From positions 26,739,719 through 26,803,718 of the forward strand of contig CM056577.1 in the NCBI GenBank assembly GCA_029721435.1: a DNA stretch of 64,000 nucleotides, given 5' to 3'. Positions within the stretch are counted from its first letter, which is position 1. Each line of letters opens with the position of its first letter. Both the position numbers and the translations under genes were made by a program. The notes beneath the pieces are model-generated. The model was not told the DNA's origin, made no database searches, and saw only the letters and a list, made by a program, of their open reading frames with translations. Source of the stretch: Gymnothorax reevesii. Taxonomy: Eukaryota; Chordata; Actinopteri; Anguilliformes; Muraenidae. Below are positions 12,001 through 24,419 of this stretch, in pieces.

Positions 12001-13837
12001 TAGGACTCCCGCCGCCACACGCTAACTACCCCCACCTCCAACTGAACGGCTGTCGCTTTAGCTTCCATCAGAAATGAAACTCAAGCTGTTGGCAGCACCC
12101 GACTAAGGTTGCCATTCATTGGCAAACACGCAATTAGCTCCGGCATGCAAAAAGACCCTCTTAATGGCCCATCCACTGGCATGGATCAAGCACGCACTCG
12201 AAGGCATGTCAAAAGTGCTGCAGGATGCAGGGACGGTAAGGGCCAGCACCATTTCCGATATGAACGCGAGCTGGCTTTTTACGCAACAGACTGCTAGCAA
12301 TTACAACAAACAAACAGCTAGTTCTCGCTTTCCTTCTCAATCTACATCTCTTTTCTTCCCCCTTAAAATGTATTCAGCCTACCGCAGTGTTTATCAAAAC
12401 GCTGCAATAATGGACACCACCGTCTTTCCAATTGAGCATTTGTTTACGATTATGAATTTTGGCACACGAATCATGGCAAATGAAATTCTTTTGACACACA
12501 TAATTTATGTGAAAGTATTTACATATTACAAGTTCATTCCCACATGTGGTGCTTTTTTTCCCAAGGAAACCTTGCTGTAGGCAGCTGGATGATCGCAAAA
12601 TGAATAAATAAAATAAAATTTTAGAAAAACTGTAGAGCCTTTTCTCACAAAATCAAGTAAAGCGGAAAATCTTGAAAATTTTGATTTTCTAATGTGTTCT
12701 ATAAGTCTTTTATTGCATTGAGCGGGGAGGGAACCCCATTATGGACCTTTGTTTCTTTATGAATGTGCTTTGCACACTGTACAAAAAAAGTTGATGAATC
12801 TAGAATTGTCAAAACAGGTTTTATTCAGTATATTTTACTCTGCTTTCTTTCAAAGTCAATTTGGTTTTTCCGATTACTGCTTGCAAACGGTTGTGAATCC
12901 AGGAAGTGTTTGTTATGAAAGCAACCTAATTTTGCATTTCTGTTTCTATTTTATTGGGGAAAGAAAGCGCAGTGTTCCCAAAAAGATTTGAGGAGAAAAT
13001 GAACTCTGCAAAACAGGCTTGAATAGGCATCTTGGATCAAACTTTAATGCCAATTATTTTTTTGTGTTTGGTGGCGCAAACATGTTCTGATATTCTGGTA
13101 TACAATCATGTCCATAAATTCTTGGATACTGAAGCTTTTGTTTGCTAAAAAAAGTTACATGTGGCAATAAAATAAAATAAATTAAAAAAAATAATTTGTG
13201 CATCCTTAAAAAAGAAAAAACCCCAATTGAGAGTTTAGGAGTATCAACAACCTAATGGATTACAGCAGTGGTGGACGACACACTATTTCTTTCGCTGGCG
13301 AAGAGAAAGCTATTTGTGACTGTTGGCCAGATCAAGAGCATTCCAACCAATATCATCTCTTCTGTGCAGTGTGGTCATGTGCACACATTAAGAGCTGCAA
13401 ATAGAACTGCGTCCTTGATATTTATCGATGATGTGACTGCAGACAAAAACATCAGAATGGACTCTGAGTTGAATAAGGCCATGTTATCTGTATGATTGCG
13501 TGAACCTTGTAATTTTTATAGCACTTTCTCACAAGCACTGAGCTGTCATATGGGGGAATCTCACGTCACTAACACCATGGGTGCCAAACATTATGCTAAC
13601 AGGTCTTCTCGCTTCTTTCCCTCTCGTCTCTTCATCGTGTCTTAACTCCGCCCTGCAAGGATTTGGGAGAGATGTGCAGAGGTGCCGCAAGGACTGACAA
13701 ATGAGAAATCCTTTTCAATAAGCGACGTCACCAGTGAAGGTGCGACATTTAAATGTCACACCACTTGATGAAAGTCGACTGCGTAGAGTACACTTGCGTC
13801 TCCTCGGTTTCAGCTTTTCAGGACACCTCTCTCCTCG
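9069..13837. other. Intergenic DNA; possible conserved non-coding blocks
   Basis: No supported gene. Small ORFs lack domain similarity, codon regularity or splice-flanked structure. Blocks at about 10370-11100 and 11990-12300 are less AT-rich, look single-copy, and carry clustered homeobox-like ATTA words. They are candidate regulatory DNA only by appearance. Confidence 0.4.
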
Positions 13838-14577
13838 CTCAAGATTCAAGATCCTTTATTCCGTAATATGCCCAGGTGGCCTAAATTACAATTTTGATTG
13901 GAATGGTTTCATTTACACGTGACTTAAATACAAATTTCATAAATGTGGCAACAGCTGTGATTATCTTAACATTATTAGAACTGAGCATATTATACATAGT
14001 TGTAACATGTGGAGTAACTGTAGTAATCCAAGGGAAATAATTCTTCCTTAATTTAGCAGATTTGGTACAAACACAAGTGCATGATACCCATCCTCAATGC
14101 CACCAGCGTCCCAGTGACTACAAAATATGTTATCGTCAACAGTATCTATTCTCTTTGTCTGTAACATACTAACCTTTAAGCCATGAAGAGAAATTATAAA
14201 TTTACATAAAGCTCTTACTAGAGACTTATCAGACAAATTTGCTATATAAAATTCAGGCTGGAACGGAGACTTTACAGAAGAATAATGTACTAAAAAATTG
14301 GAAGATGAAACAGAATTACACCACTCTTGATAGGACATGTCTTTAAGTCTTTGTTGAAACTGACATAGAAAAATATTTTCATTTCCAAGAGCCTGAGAGA
14401 GCCAGACACAAGTAAACCAAGATGTAAACAACATCGTTCTTACTTCTGTAACCCAATTATGCTTACCAACATCATCCAAAGATTTCATCATAATGTAATA
14501 CTGGTATGGATATCGTGCAGAGTGCATTTTTAACAATTTCAAACAATATTTAACTAGATGATGCGCACTCTATAGAG
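13838..14577 (-). mobile_element. 5'-truncated LINE (non-LTR retrotransposon) fragment
   Basis: The coding part reads on the minus strand from about 14577 to 14048. It is followed by about 200 bp of apparent 3' UTR that ends at a short repeated tail: on the plus strand, two copies of tcaagat at about 13840-13852. Short repeated 3' tails and 5' truncation are typical of LINE insertions. The clade is not assigned. Confidence 0.65.
14048..14577 (-). pseudogene. C-terminal tail of a LINE reverse transcriptase
   Basis: The translation contains LVKYCLKLLKMHSARYPYQ, then SLDDVGKHNWVTEVRTMLF, FQQRLKDMSYQEW, HYSSVKSPFQPEFY and a C-terminal EDGYHALVF segment. This arrangement (LK-L-RYP, NW-VR-LL, FKQR-D-QEW, YSSFKS-PE-Y, C/H-rich end) matches the conserved region after the RT domain in a group of animal LINE polyproteins. 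In those proteins the end is a CPLC...H...C zinc-binding motif; here several Cys are lost. The reading is open for over 160 codons, but homology extends upstream of the first ATG, so this is a fragment and not a gene. Confidence 0.7.
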
Positions 14578-14589
14578 ATGCTAACCCAC

Positions 14590-14725
14590 GCCTCTTGTTG
14601 ACCTTGACCTTTGAACTTTGGACCTCAAGATGCAAATTTGGACAGGGTACCCTAGGATCATCTACCCCACAAAGTTTGGTCACCCCAGCTTCAGTGGTGG
14701 CCGAGCTGTCGTGCTGACAGAGAGA

Positions 14726-14761
<36 letters not shown>
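14590..14761 (+). repeat. Microsatellite-tailed repeat with (AC)n tail
   Basis: Sequence of the form tgaccttgacctttgaac, then gtttggtcaccccagcttc, then gtgctgacagagagagac, runs into (AC)n at 14727-14761. This is the layout of widespread repeats with an ACAG/AC tail. Just downstream, tgggcgtgggtaataac occurs twice in tandem at about 14775-14818. Confidence 0.5.
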
Positions 14762-14764
<3 letters not shown>

Positions 14765-14947
14765 GGTGCTGAATTGGGCGTGGGTAATAACAACAACCTC
14801 GTTGGGCGTGGGTAATAACTCTCAATCTGCTTTGCACAAACACACTATAATGTCCAATTTCCCCCAAAATAACTTTATTTCAGTCAGGAAAACTCACGTT
14901 TCAATAAAACAGAACAATTTATTCATGGGCATAAGCATTACATTGTA

Positions 14948-15462
14948 CACTGAACAAAAATATAAACGCCCCGTGTCAAATATTGATGCCATAAGGAGTT
15001 TACAACTCTAAGTGAGCATATGCTGATGCAGTGATTTCACTCAGTACATGGGTGTGGCATTTCCAGACTGTGATCAGACAGAATGAGCAGTACCCAGACA
15101 CTACTTATACTGGAGACAATAAAAGGCCACCCCAATATGTCAAATTTAGTCAAAAGTCATCATGCCTCAGGTCATGCGGGAACGTGCCATTGGCATGCTG
15201 GATGCAGGGATGTCCACCAGAGCGGTCGCTGTGCAGCTAAATGTTAACTATCGGACGATAAGAGTTTGTTTCCAACAGACGGGCAGTACTGCAAATCGAC
15301 CTCATCCACGTCGGCCAAGTGTGACCACACCAGGACAAGATCGCTACATCCGGCACGTCCATCTGCGGGATCGGCTCAGATCAGCGACATGCACAGCGGA
15401 TGAGACCGTTGGTCTGAACAACTCAAAAATTTTACATGGGGCGTTTATATTTTTGTTCAGTG
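14948..15462 (+). mobile_element. Internally deleted Tc1/mariner element, perfect TIRs
   Basis: The first 25 bp (cactgaacaaaaatataaac plus five more) are the exact reverse complement of the last 25 bp. Both ends are flanked by TA (14946-14947 and 15463-15464), the Tc1/mariner target duplication. The element is 515 bp, against roughly 1.2-1.5 kb for a complete one. It keeps the left UTR and the DNA-binding part of the transposase but lacks the catalytic core. Perfect terminal repeats suggest a young insertion that was mobilised in trans. Confidence 0.92.
15162..15407 (+). pseudogene. N-terminal DNA-binding part of Tc1/mariner transposase
   Basis: The frame starting MPQVMRERAIGMLDAGMS continues with a helix-turn-helix-like AVAVQLNVNYRTIRV and a GRPRVTT-like segment (here RRPSVTTPGQDRYIR), then VHLRDRLRSAT. 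This matches the N-terminal HTH and linker of Tc1-like transposases. After about residue 82 the reading enters sequence belonging to the right terminus, so the DDE catalytic domain is absent. It might still bind the TIRs if expressed, but cannot catalyse transposition. Confidence 0.85.
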
Positions 15463-15464
15463 TA

Positions 15465-16231
15465 TTTTGGCGGTGGTTCTGCTGTGGAGGAACGTCCTAC
15501 CTAGGCACAGCAAACATACAAACTTAGTTAGTCATGAACAGAAATCAAAATCCCCCCAATGTGAGCAGAACCAAACAGGTGAAGGATGGGGTGGAGAGGC
15601 AAACAAAAACCAAAGAGCATGTTGCATAGCATGAAAAGTCATTGCAAAGAGCAGCAGAAGAGAGTGAGCTTGAAGTCTTTTAAATAGACTGCTGTACTGC
15701 CTCGTGATGTGTATCCTCAAATTGTTGTGTGCCTGCTGATGCTGATGTGGCTGGTAGCTGCTATCAGCTGATGTAGCTCTACTTGAGTTTCCTGCCTGAA
15801 CTAGTTACACTTAAAAATTTATTGAAGTTGTTCGTCTGAACTCTCCTTGCTCAGTGTCTCCATGAGGTGCATTGAAGGGATTCAAAGATTCTCCGAGATG
15901 GGAATAGTTTCTGGGTCACATAAGGGAAGAGAACGCATGGAAGCACAAGTTAGCATGGTGAAAAATTCCCCCCTGACTGGCATCCACCTCAGGGATCCAA
16001 GGCATGTTGTGCCAGAGCACTCACCACACACCAGCTAATGTAGAGAGAGGGGAGAATTACATCAGGGCACAATTATGTGGCAGGAGACAAGGAAAACCCC
16101 ATATTTTTTCACTGAGCGTCAGGATGTCAGTTTAGCGTTACATCTGAAGGACCTCATTCCCCACAGCACAGCATCCCAATCACTGCATCGGGTTTTTTTT
16201 CCTCTGTTTTTGACCAGAGGGGTGACTAACT
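15465..16231. other. Left flank of the minisatellite; no gene
   Basis: AT/GC-balanced DNA with no recognised coding or terminal-repeat structure. Confidence 0.4.
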
Positions 16232-19075
16232 ACCACATACTGGAACACAAACATCAGAGGGAAGACTGCCACATACATCAGAGGGAAGACTGCCACATAC
16301 TGGCCCACAAACATCAGAGGGAAGACTGCCACATACATCAGAGGGAAGACTGCCACATACTGGCCCACAAACATCAGAGGGAAGACTGCCACATACTGGC
16401 CCACAAACATCAGAGGGTAGACTGCCACACCAACATCAGAGGGAAGACTGCCACATACTGGCCCACAAACATCAGAGGGAAGACTGCCACACCAACATCA
16501 GAGGGAAGACTGCCACATACATCAGAGGGAAAGACTGCCACATACTGGCCCACAAACATCAGAGGGAAGACTGCCACATACTGGCCCACAAACATCAGAG
16601 GGAAGACTGCCACATACATCAGAGGAAAGACTGTCACATACTGGCCCACAAACATCAGAGGGAAGACTGCCACATACATCAGAGGGAAGACTGCCACATA
16701 CTGGCCCACAAACATCAGAGGGAAGACTGCCACATACTGGCCCACAAACATCAGAGGGTAGACTGCCACACCAACATCAGAGGGAAGACTGCCACATACT
16801 GGCCCACAAACATCAGAGGGAAGACTGCCACACCAACATCAGAGGGAAGACTGCCACATACATCAGAGGGAAGACTGCCACATACTGGCCCACAAACATC
16901 AGAGGCAAGACTGCCACATACATCAGAGGGAGGGTGCCACATACTGGCCCACAAACATCAGAGGGAAGACTGCCACATACATCAGAGGGAAGACTGCCAC
17001 ATACTGGCCCACAAACATCAGAGGGAAGACTGCCACATACTGGCCCACAAACATCAGAGGGAAGACTGCCACATACATCAGAGGGAAGACTGTCACATAC
17101 TGGCCCACAAACATCAGAGGGAAGACTGCCACATACATCAGAGGGAAGACTGCCACATACTGGCCCACAAACATCAGAGGGAAGACTGCCACATACTGGC
17201 CCACAAACATCAGAGGGTAGACTGCCACACCAACATCAGAGGGAATACTGCCACATACTGGCCCACAAACATCAGAGGGAAGACTGCCACACCAACATCA
17301 GAGGGAAGACTGCCACATACATCAGAGGGAAGACTGCCACATACTGGCCCACAAACATCAGAGGCAAGACTGCCACATACATCAGAGGGAAGACTGCCAC
17401 ATACTGGCCCACAAACATCAGAGGGAAGACTGCGATATACTGGCCCACAAACATCAGAGGGTAGACTGCCACACCAACATCAGAGGGAAGACTGCCACAT
17501 ACTGGCCCACCAACATCAGAGGGAAGACTGCCACATACTGGCCCACAAACATCAGAGGGAAGACTGCCACACCAACATCAGAGGGAAGACTGCCACATAC
17601 TGGCCCACAAACATCAGAGGGAAGACTGCCACACCAACATCAGAGGGAAGACTGCCACATACATCAGAGGGAAGACTGCCACATACTGGCCCACAAACAT
17701 CAGAGGCAAGACTGCCACATACATCAGAGGGAAGACTGCCACATACTGGCCCACAAACATCAGAGGGAAGACTGCCACATACTGGCCCACAAACATCAGA
17801 GGGTAGACTGCCACACCAACATCAGAGGGAAGACTGCCACATACTGGCCCACCAACATCAGAGGGAAGACTGCCACATTCTGGCCCACAAACATCAGAGG
17901 GTAGACTGCCACATACTGGCCCACCAACATCAGAGGGAAGACTGCCACATTCTGGCCCACAAACATCAGAGGGTAGACTGCCACATACTGGCCCACCAAC
18001 ATCAGAGGGAAGACTGCCACATTCTGGCACACAAACATCAGAGGGTAGACTGCCACATACTGGCCCACCAACATCAGAGGGAAGACTGCCACATTCTGGC
18101 CCACAAACATCAGAGGGAAGACTGCCACATTCTGGCCCACAAACATCAGAAGGAAGACTGCCACATACTGGTCCACCAACATCAGAGGGAAGACTGCCAC
18201 ATACTGGCCCACCAACATCAGAGGGAAGACTGCCACATACTGGCCCACAAACATCAGAGGGAAGACTGCCACATTCTGGCACACAAACATCAGAGGGTAG
18301 ACTGCCACATACTGGCCCACCAACATCAGAGGGAAGACTGCCACATTCTGGCCCACAAACATCAGAGGGAAGACTGCCACATTCTGGCCCACAAACATCA
18401 GAAGGAAGACTGCCACATACTGGTCCACCAACATCAGAGGGAAGACTGCCACATACTGGCCCACAAACATCAGAGGGAAGACTGCCACATACTGGCCCAC
18501 AAACATCAGAGGGAAGACTGCCACATTCTGGCACACAAACATCAGAGGGTAGACTGCCACATACTGGCCCACAAACATCAGAGGGTAGACTGCCACACCA
18601 ACATCAGAGGGAAGACTGCCACATACATCAGAGGGAAGACTGCCACATACTGGCCCACAAACATCAGAGGCAAGACTGCCACATACATCTGAGGGAAGAC
18701 TGCCACATACTGGCCCACAAACATCAGAGGGAAGACTGCCACATACTGGCCCACAAACATCAGAGGGAAGACTGCCACATACTGGCCCACAAACATCAGA
18801 GGGTAGACTGCCACACCAACATCAGAGGGAAGACTGCCACATACTGGCCCACCAACATCAGAGGGAAGACTGCCACATACTGGCCCACAAACATCAGAGG
18901 GAAGACTGCCACATTCTGGCACACAAACATCAGAGGGTAGACTGCCACATACTGGCCCACAAACATCAGAGGGTAGACTGCCACATACTGGCCCACCGAC
19001 ATCAGAGGGAAGACTGCCACATTCTGGCACACAAACATCAGAAGGAAGACTGCCACATACTGGTCCACCAACATC
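16232..19075. repeat. 2.8-kb minisatellite, 36/24/26-bp units with higher-order period
   Basis: The basic 36-bp unit contains acatcagagggaagactgcc followed by acatactggcccacaa. Two shortened units recur in the left part: a 24-bp form lacking the tactggcccaca portion, and a 26-bp form with a caccaacatc junction. The right part (about 17800-18600) is almost pure 36-bp units with variant positions (cattctgg or catactgg, cccacaa or cccacca, gggaag or gggtag). Marker variants show a 252-bp (7 x 36) higher-order period: the ggcacac variant occurs at 18026, 18278 and 18530. Units of 36 and 24 bp are multiples of three and lack stops, so long repetitive ORFs appear in several frames on both strands. 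These are not supported as genes. Confidence 0.95.
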
Positions 19076-21030
19076 ACTGCCAGGAGCAACTTATTTTCTG
19101 CCATCCAAGGAGAAACCAAGCCCACTCCTGCTTAGCTTCAGGCATTTTTCCAGAGCAGGTTTAATGCTGCTACAGCTGCTCACACCATGTTGTTGTCAGC
19201 CAAAGTTTTTCGAAATTCATTGATAGGCATTTTACAGTGTTAATGAATATGACATGAAGACTTGACGTAAGTTCTCTGTTAACAGTTCTCTGCTAACAGA
19301 GGAGCAGCTTCTACCTGAGTACGCATGACTGTCATCTGAGCTAGCTGCCTTGATTGCTTGGCTGGTAATATGCTACTCTCCTTAAGCTCGCCTCGGGAAG
19401 TGCGCTCGCTCAACAACCCTCCTCCACCCCAGCTCCGCCAATGTATTGTATTCATTATCCCGGCTCTCTTTGTCTAAATTTTCGTTCTATAGCAATGTCT
19501 TGCTGTTGGCTCTCTTCCTTAGAGGGGGGTTACTAGCAGCTCCCTGCCTTCGGTTCCTCATTCAGACGAGCAGGGATCTCTCATAACAGAGCCATGTCGC
19601 CAAACTCAATGTATGTTTGTATGCCTACATGCTGCAATAAATATTTTATTTTTTGACGAAGTGGTCCTATCAGAACTGATGTAAACTGTAAAAGCAACTC
19701 AAGTTTTTAGATGAGCAAAGAAGTGGAATTTTTAACAATGACCAATACAATCACCCAAGCTTTTACAAGTACAAAGGAGCATGTATTTTGCTTGATGAAG
19801 GCAAAACTGAGGGCAAAATGTCCTTAGAACAAGCAGGAAATAAAGAACTTAAATTAAACAGCTGAAAGGCTATGATTCGATAACTTTGACAGTTCTGACA
19901 GTTTCATTTCAAACTCACATCATGGATATTGTGTCCTGTTTTATGTGGTAGTCTATTGGATGAGACAGGACCAATAAATCGATAAGAATGGCAGGATCGA
20001 TAATTAGCTTAACTCCGAGCTTCATTCGAGGCCACCTTCAAAATCAGAGCCTGGAGGAGGCAGAGGTCTGTAAAGCTACATGCTGGTTATCTTCCACATG
20101 GTACCTCCAGTGGCTTCTGAAATACCTTTGGTAAGCAGATAGTTATAACAAGGTGCTCTGTAGAGAGACTGAGAAGGTCCTTAATGTAAGATGCTGCTTC
20201 TGAAGAGCACTGTATGCCGGTGCGTGAGGTATAGTGTGTGGCATTCTGTGAGGTAAACTGGATATTTGGTGAAACAGAGAGGGCGATGAATGCCGTTTAC
20301 TTCCTGCACTTCATTTGCCTATATGCACATAATACTGTATTGTAAATACAACACGTTTGATTTCATTTCTCATTTGTGTTCGTGTGTGTAGGTGCACGTG
20401 CACGAGTGTGTGCGCTTGTGTCTGTGTGTATGGCACAATCTGATATTGCTGTGTAAGTGTTGTTACTGGAACAACAGAAAAATGCTTGATCTGGAGTAAC
20501 ATTATGGCCACCAATGAGTACCAGCTCAGTTACACTGACATCACGAAAACACGAAGGATTTACGAACATGCATCACATGCAACTCGTAAGGACCTCTGGC
20601 TGGATGTTTGGACCACTAAGATTGCTGGGAGGCAGTATTACTAGAGGCATCTATTGGGCACAACCCCGTGATAAATGTTTAAATTTGTACCTTTTTGAGC
20701 ACTTCTTTACAGCTGGTGTCGAAGTATAAATGAGTCCTTATTACAAGGGATTTGTGAAAATGAACAATATGCTCCAACAGGACTTGGCTGGATTTGAGTG
20801 AACCTCTGCGGTGCTGTAAATATTAAAGTTACCATGCAGTCTAATCAGGACTTTTCTCATCTTGTCAAGAATGTGCACGATCATAACTAGTGTCTTTCAA
20901 CCATAAATATCATTACATCTCCCAAATACCAGTCTTTTCGTAAGTTTTCATTAGTGTGGGCTGTGAGTCTCCCCCTAGTTAATCCTTTCAGCGCCGTGGG
21001 CAACGATGTAAGATATCAAAGTCAGATGCT
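19076..21030. other. Intergenic DNA, no gene
   Basis: Right flank of the array followed by AT-rich DNA. A CT-rich segment at about 19380-19640 ends with gcaataaatattttatttt. It could be the end of an LTR or UTR-like repeat, but no matching ends were found. A GT-rich patch lies at about 20380-20430. Confidence 0.35.
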
Positions 21031-21118
21031 GTTAAAAACCTATCATGTGGCAACTTGTTTAAAAGAGCTACCACAGGGAAGCTCTTTTAAAAAAGTTGCC
21101 ACATTATAGGTTCTCAAC
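21031..21118. repeat. Near-perfect hairpin, 39-bp arms and 10-nt loop
   Basis: The arm at 21031-21069 and the arm at 21080-21118 are inverted complements with four mismatches in 39 bp. The loop is accacaggga. The core of the stem includes tggcaactt and ttaaaagagct. The size and tight loop resemble a microRNA precursor, or a very small foldback MITE. A TTAA-like end (gttaatcctttcagcgcc, near 20976) nearby hints that it could sit in a larger DNA-transposon relic. Confidence 0.8.
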
Positions 21119-22069
21119 AGCTCAGGATTACTACATTTTCAATTCCTTGAAAGTGTATTCGGCGCTCGAAGTCCCATCCACAAAATCTGACATCAGGTTG
21201 AACATTTCTCAGGCTGTGATGTCACTCGGTGAGAACCTTTTGGGACAATGCTACCCCATTTTATGACAGTTTGAATTTTAGCCATTGCCAACCAATAAAA
21301 TCAGGCTAGACTACCAGCCCCAACTCTGGACGTGCCTCTCGACCTTACTGTCCCTGCCCTGCAAAAATGTTGTTTTTCATGAAGGATGACAAACACAGGA
21401 AGTGAAATACTTTTCCAGCTTCTGTTGCTTGGTGGGTTTAATTCAAGGCTTGCTGAGATGGCAGTCTAGCACAATTACAAATGCTGGAAGACCCAATTCA
21501 TGGAATATATAGGCGATACCAGTTCTGTGCCTCATTAGGCAGCAAGAATTCATCGTTATTTTTTGGCTACCACCTGGATCTCACTCTGAAATGGATTGTT
21601 CCAGAAGTTACAGAATTTTTCAACAGTTAAGAAACATTGCATCAGCCGAAGTGAGAAAATATCTATTATCATGAATTTAATTAATATAGATGCCATTTTC
21701 GAATCTGAGGGCATGAGGTGCCTCAATCATTGATCCTGCTTTCCCTGTGCGATGTTATTATATGTATACAAATGGATGCACAAAAGTGTGGTCTCTGTGG
21801 GTTTTCATTAGGATGCATGATATAGTCCTCTGCAGAAATAAGATACGCCACTTGGTATTCAATGCAATTTAGTTTCAATTGTTTGTGAAATGATTTGTGC
21901 TTGTCAGTTTGAGATGTAAGATTACAAAAAATAATTAACAAAAAAAGTATTATCTTCACTGAATATACAATGTGTACAGGTAAGTGCCGCATCAATATTC
22001 ATTCCTGAGATGAGAAAAATATTTTGGAAAAAAGATCACATGATACTCGACAGGATATTCTGAGTTGTT

Positions 22070-22114
<45 letters not shown>

Positions 22115-24419
22115 AAAATGAATTGGACTGGTGTAAAAGAAGTGGCAGGAGGGGTAGGAGTGTAAAAGTTGTCAGAATTTTGCTTAGTGAATTACCTGCA
22201 GGTACCTCAGTATTGATGTATTCAGCCAAAATCAGGGGGTATGTGCAGATAATCTTTTATTTTTGCATGACGTCCGCTGAGACCCATCAGTCCAAATGAA
22301 AGGCCAGCTGACACAGCTCTCTCCTCAAGCTGTTCATCGCAAAAGCGTTTATTGCATTACCTAGAAGAAAACCTGCCACTCTCCTGTTTTTAAGCAGTGC
22401 CATTCATCTAGATTTCACCACAAATTGATGCTTTGCAATACCCTTAAACAGGTTTTAATGCCCTCTCACATCGACAAGTCTGTTCTTCTCTTCAAAAATA
22501 GAGACATATGAGGTGCCATCAGTGCCATGCTACTTCTACACCATCTTGTCAGACAAAAGACCTCCATATTTTGGATAGATAGGTCAGCACTTCCTCATGG
22601 ACACTCAATATACAGTTATGTTTCACGATTACAATTACAATCACGCCATCACTCGGACACCTGCATCGATGATTACTGCTCATCTGTTATGTTAAATTTG
22701 AGCACAAGTTATGTGCTCTTATTCTGAGTTGCCACTTGGATCTACTTTTTCTGCTGAAATCCTACAGTATGTAGTTCTACGTGTTGTGGCAAATTATCTT
22801 ATTTCTTGTCACCACTCCAAATTCACAGTGATTCTTGTATACCCAAAGACACGTACAGCATATTCCTTTGACAGCATGCTAAATCCTTGATGAAAATGGA
22901 GTTAATTCAAAAATCATTTCAAATTACAGCAATCTGATTTGCACTCATTTGTAGAGCATAAAAAAGAGCATTTTTCGCTCTCCAAGAAACCAGTTATATA
23001 TTGTGGAGAAGCTACATTTTGAATCGGGGGGGGGATGGGAAGCATTCCAGTTATTCCCTTTATCAGACCTACAATATGAGGCAAATTTGAGGTCTGTGTA
23101 AGTAATTATTCCAGAAATATAATTAAAAAATCAGATTTTTTCAATATATAGCGCCACCTGGTGGCAAACCTAGGAGTGCATACACTCTCTGAAATAGGGG
23201 TACAGAAGGAGAGCATTTCTGTTCCCCAAGGTATTTTGTACCCTTTAGATCTAATTATAGGACCTCAAGGTACCTGTGTGAACCTTTTTAGAGTTTAAAA
23301 GGTACTTTTATGTTTCAAAACAAATAAAAACCCACTTCTAAGGTACAACAGCAGTACCTTTGAGGGTACTGCCCCAGTGACAAGCCTTGGCCCCCTGGTG
23401 TATGTTGGTCTTTGCTGTAACCATAATTGCTATCGTGGGATTTTATCAAGGTGTTAATTTGCCTCAATTAGATGCATTTCATGTTTGCAACAGTTGTTTA
23501 CCCTCCGAAGCGGCATTTTCAATAAAAGAATAAAAGTCCCTTGAACATATTGTGTTTGTGTTGAAGATATTGTGCAATTTCAGGTAGTAACATTTTCAAA
23601 CAGATCAAATTGAACTCTGAAAAAGTCAGTAAGCTCCAAATTAGGCTGCTGAACAGAAGTGTTGAAAACAGTCTGCTTGACCTCAACATCATAAACATGT
23701 CACCAAACAGGTTTGCCTCCTCATTTGCTCTCCTAATGAATGAATCGTTTTCATGACCATGTGGACAGTTTCACCAATTAGGAAGATATTGACTGAAATT
23801 TTTTTCCAATTTATTGCTGAAAGCTGAAACCTTTGAACCTATGGCACCGCACAGACAGGCAGAGGGGTTGTTATGACAATTTCAAATAATATTTTCGCAA
23901 TCCTATTTGTATCATAAAGTGGCTTATGCAGTTAGAATGCTGAGCCCTCAAATGTTCAAACAGTATATAGATTTACAAGGTAGCACACTATATTTTGAGA
24001 TGCTATCAAAACGCAATTTGCTTTGCGACCCACCCTCGAGCTGATGCTCGCAAAAGGGTCAAAGTTGTCAACCGAAACAGCCAAAATTGCAATGTTCAAA
24101 GGCAAATCCAAGCCATGATAAGATGACCAAATTCAAAAATGGCAATTGATCTGGAATTCTGTGTTGTCAATTTTCCATGTTAGTCTACATTGCTTCATGA
24201 AATGCTCCAAAGCAACTGTTACAGTGCTAATCAATCATGTATCACGCCTGACTTCTGAGAGATTGAGAATTAATAATACATTTTTTATTTGTGCAATTGG
24301 CCATACACTTCAACCCTTTACTCTCCTGAGGTATGGATATACAATCTGCAATGTTATGTACCATTGGCACAACATGTCCAATCTAGATACCTGAGGGGAT
24401 GAGTATTTATTATCCAAAC
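21119..24419. other. Intergenic DNA with small repeats; no gene
   Basis: Contains a (TC)n microsatellite at about 22074-22107. At about 23150-23400 there is a piece of a common fish repeat: gcgccacctggtggcaaac, then an acactctctgaaat end-like motif, then ggtacctttgagggtactgc-type words. The 23185-23400 piece has only one recognisable end. The remainder is AT-rich and featureless to me. Confidence 0.4.

Noticed and set aside
17614..18534. 306-codon minus-strand ORF and similar long ORFs
   Set aside because: They consist only of minisatellite units whose length is a multiple of three; similar ORFs appear in other frames and on the other strand, with no start context, splice sites or family similarity.
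16232..19075. CRISPR-like regular array (36-bp period)
   Set aside because: The repeats are contiguous with no unique spacers, units vary in length, and the setting is a vertebrate genome. It is a minisatellite.
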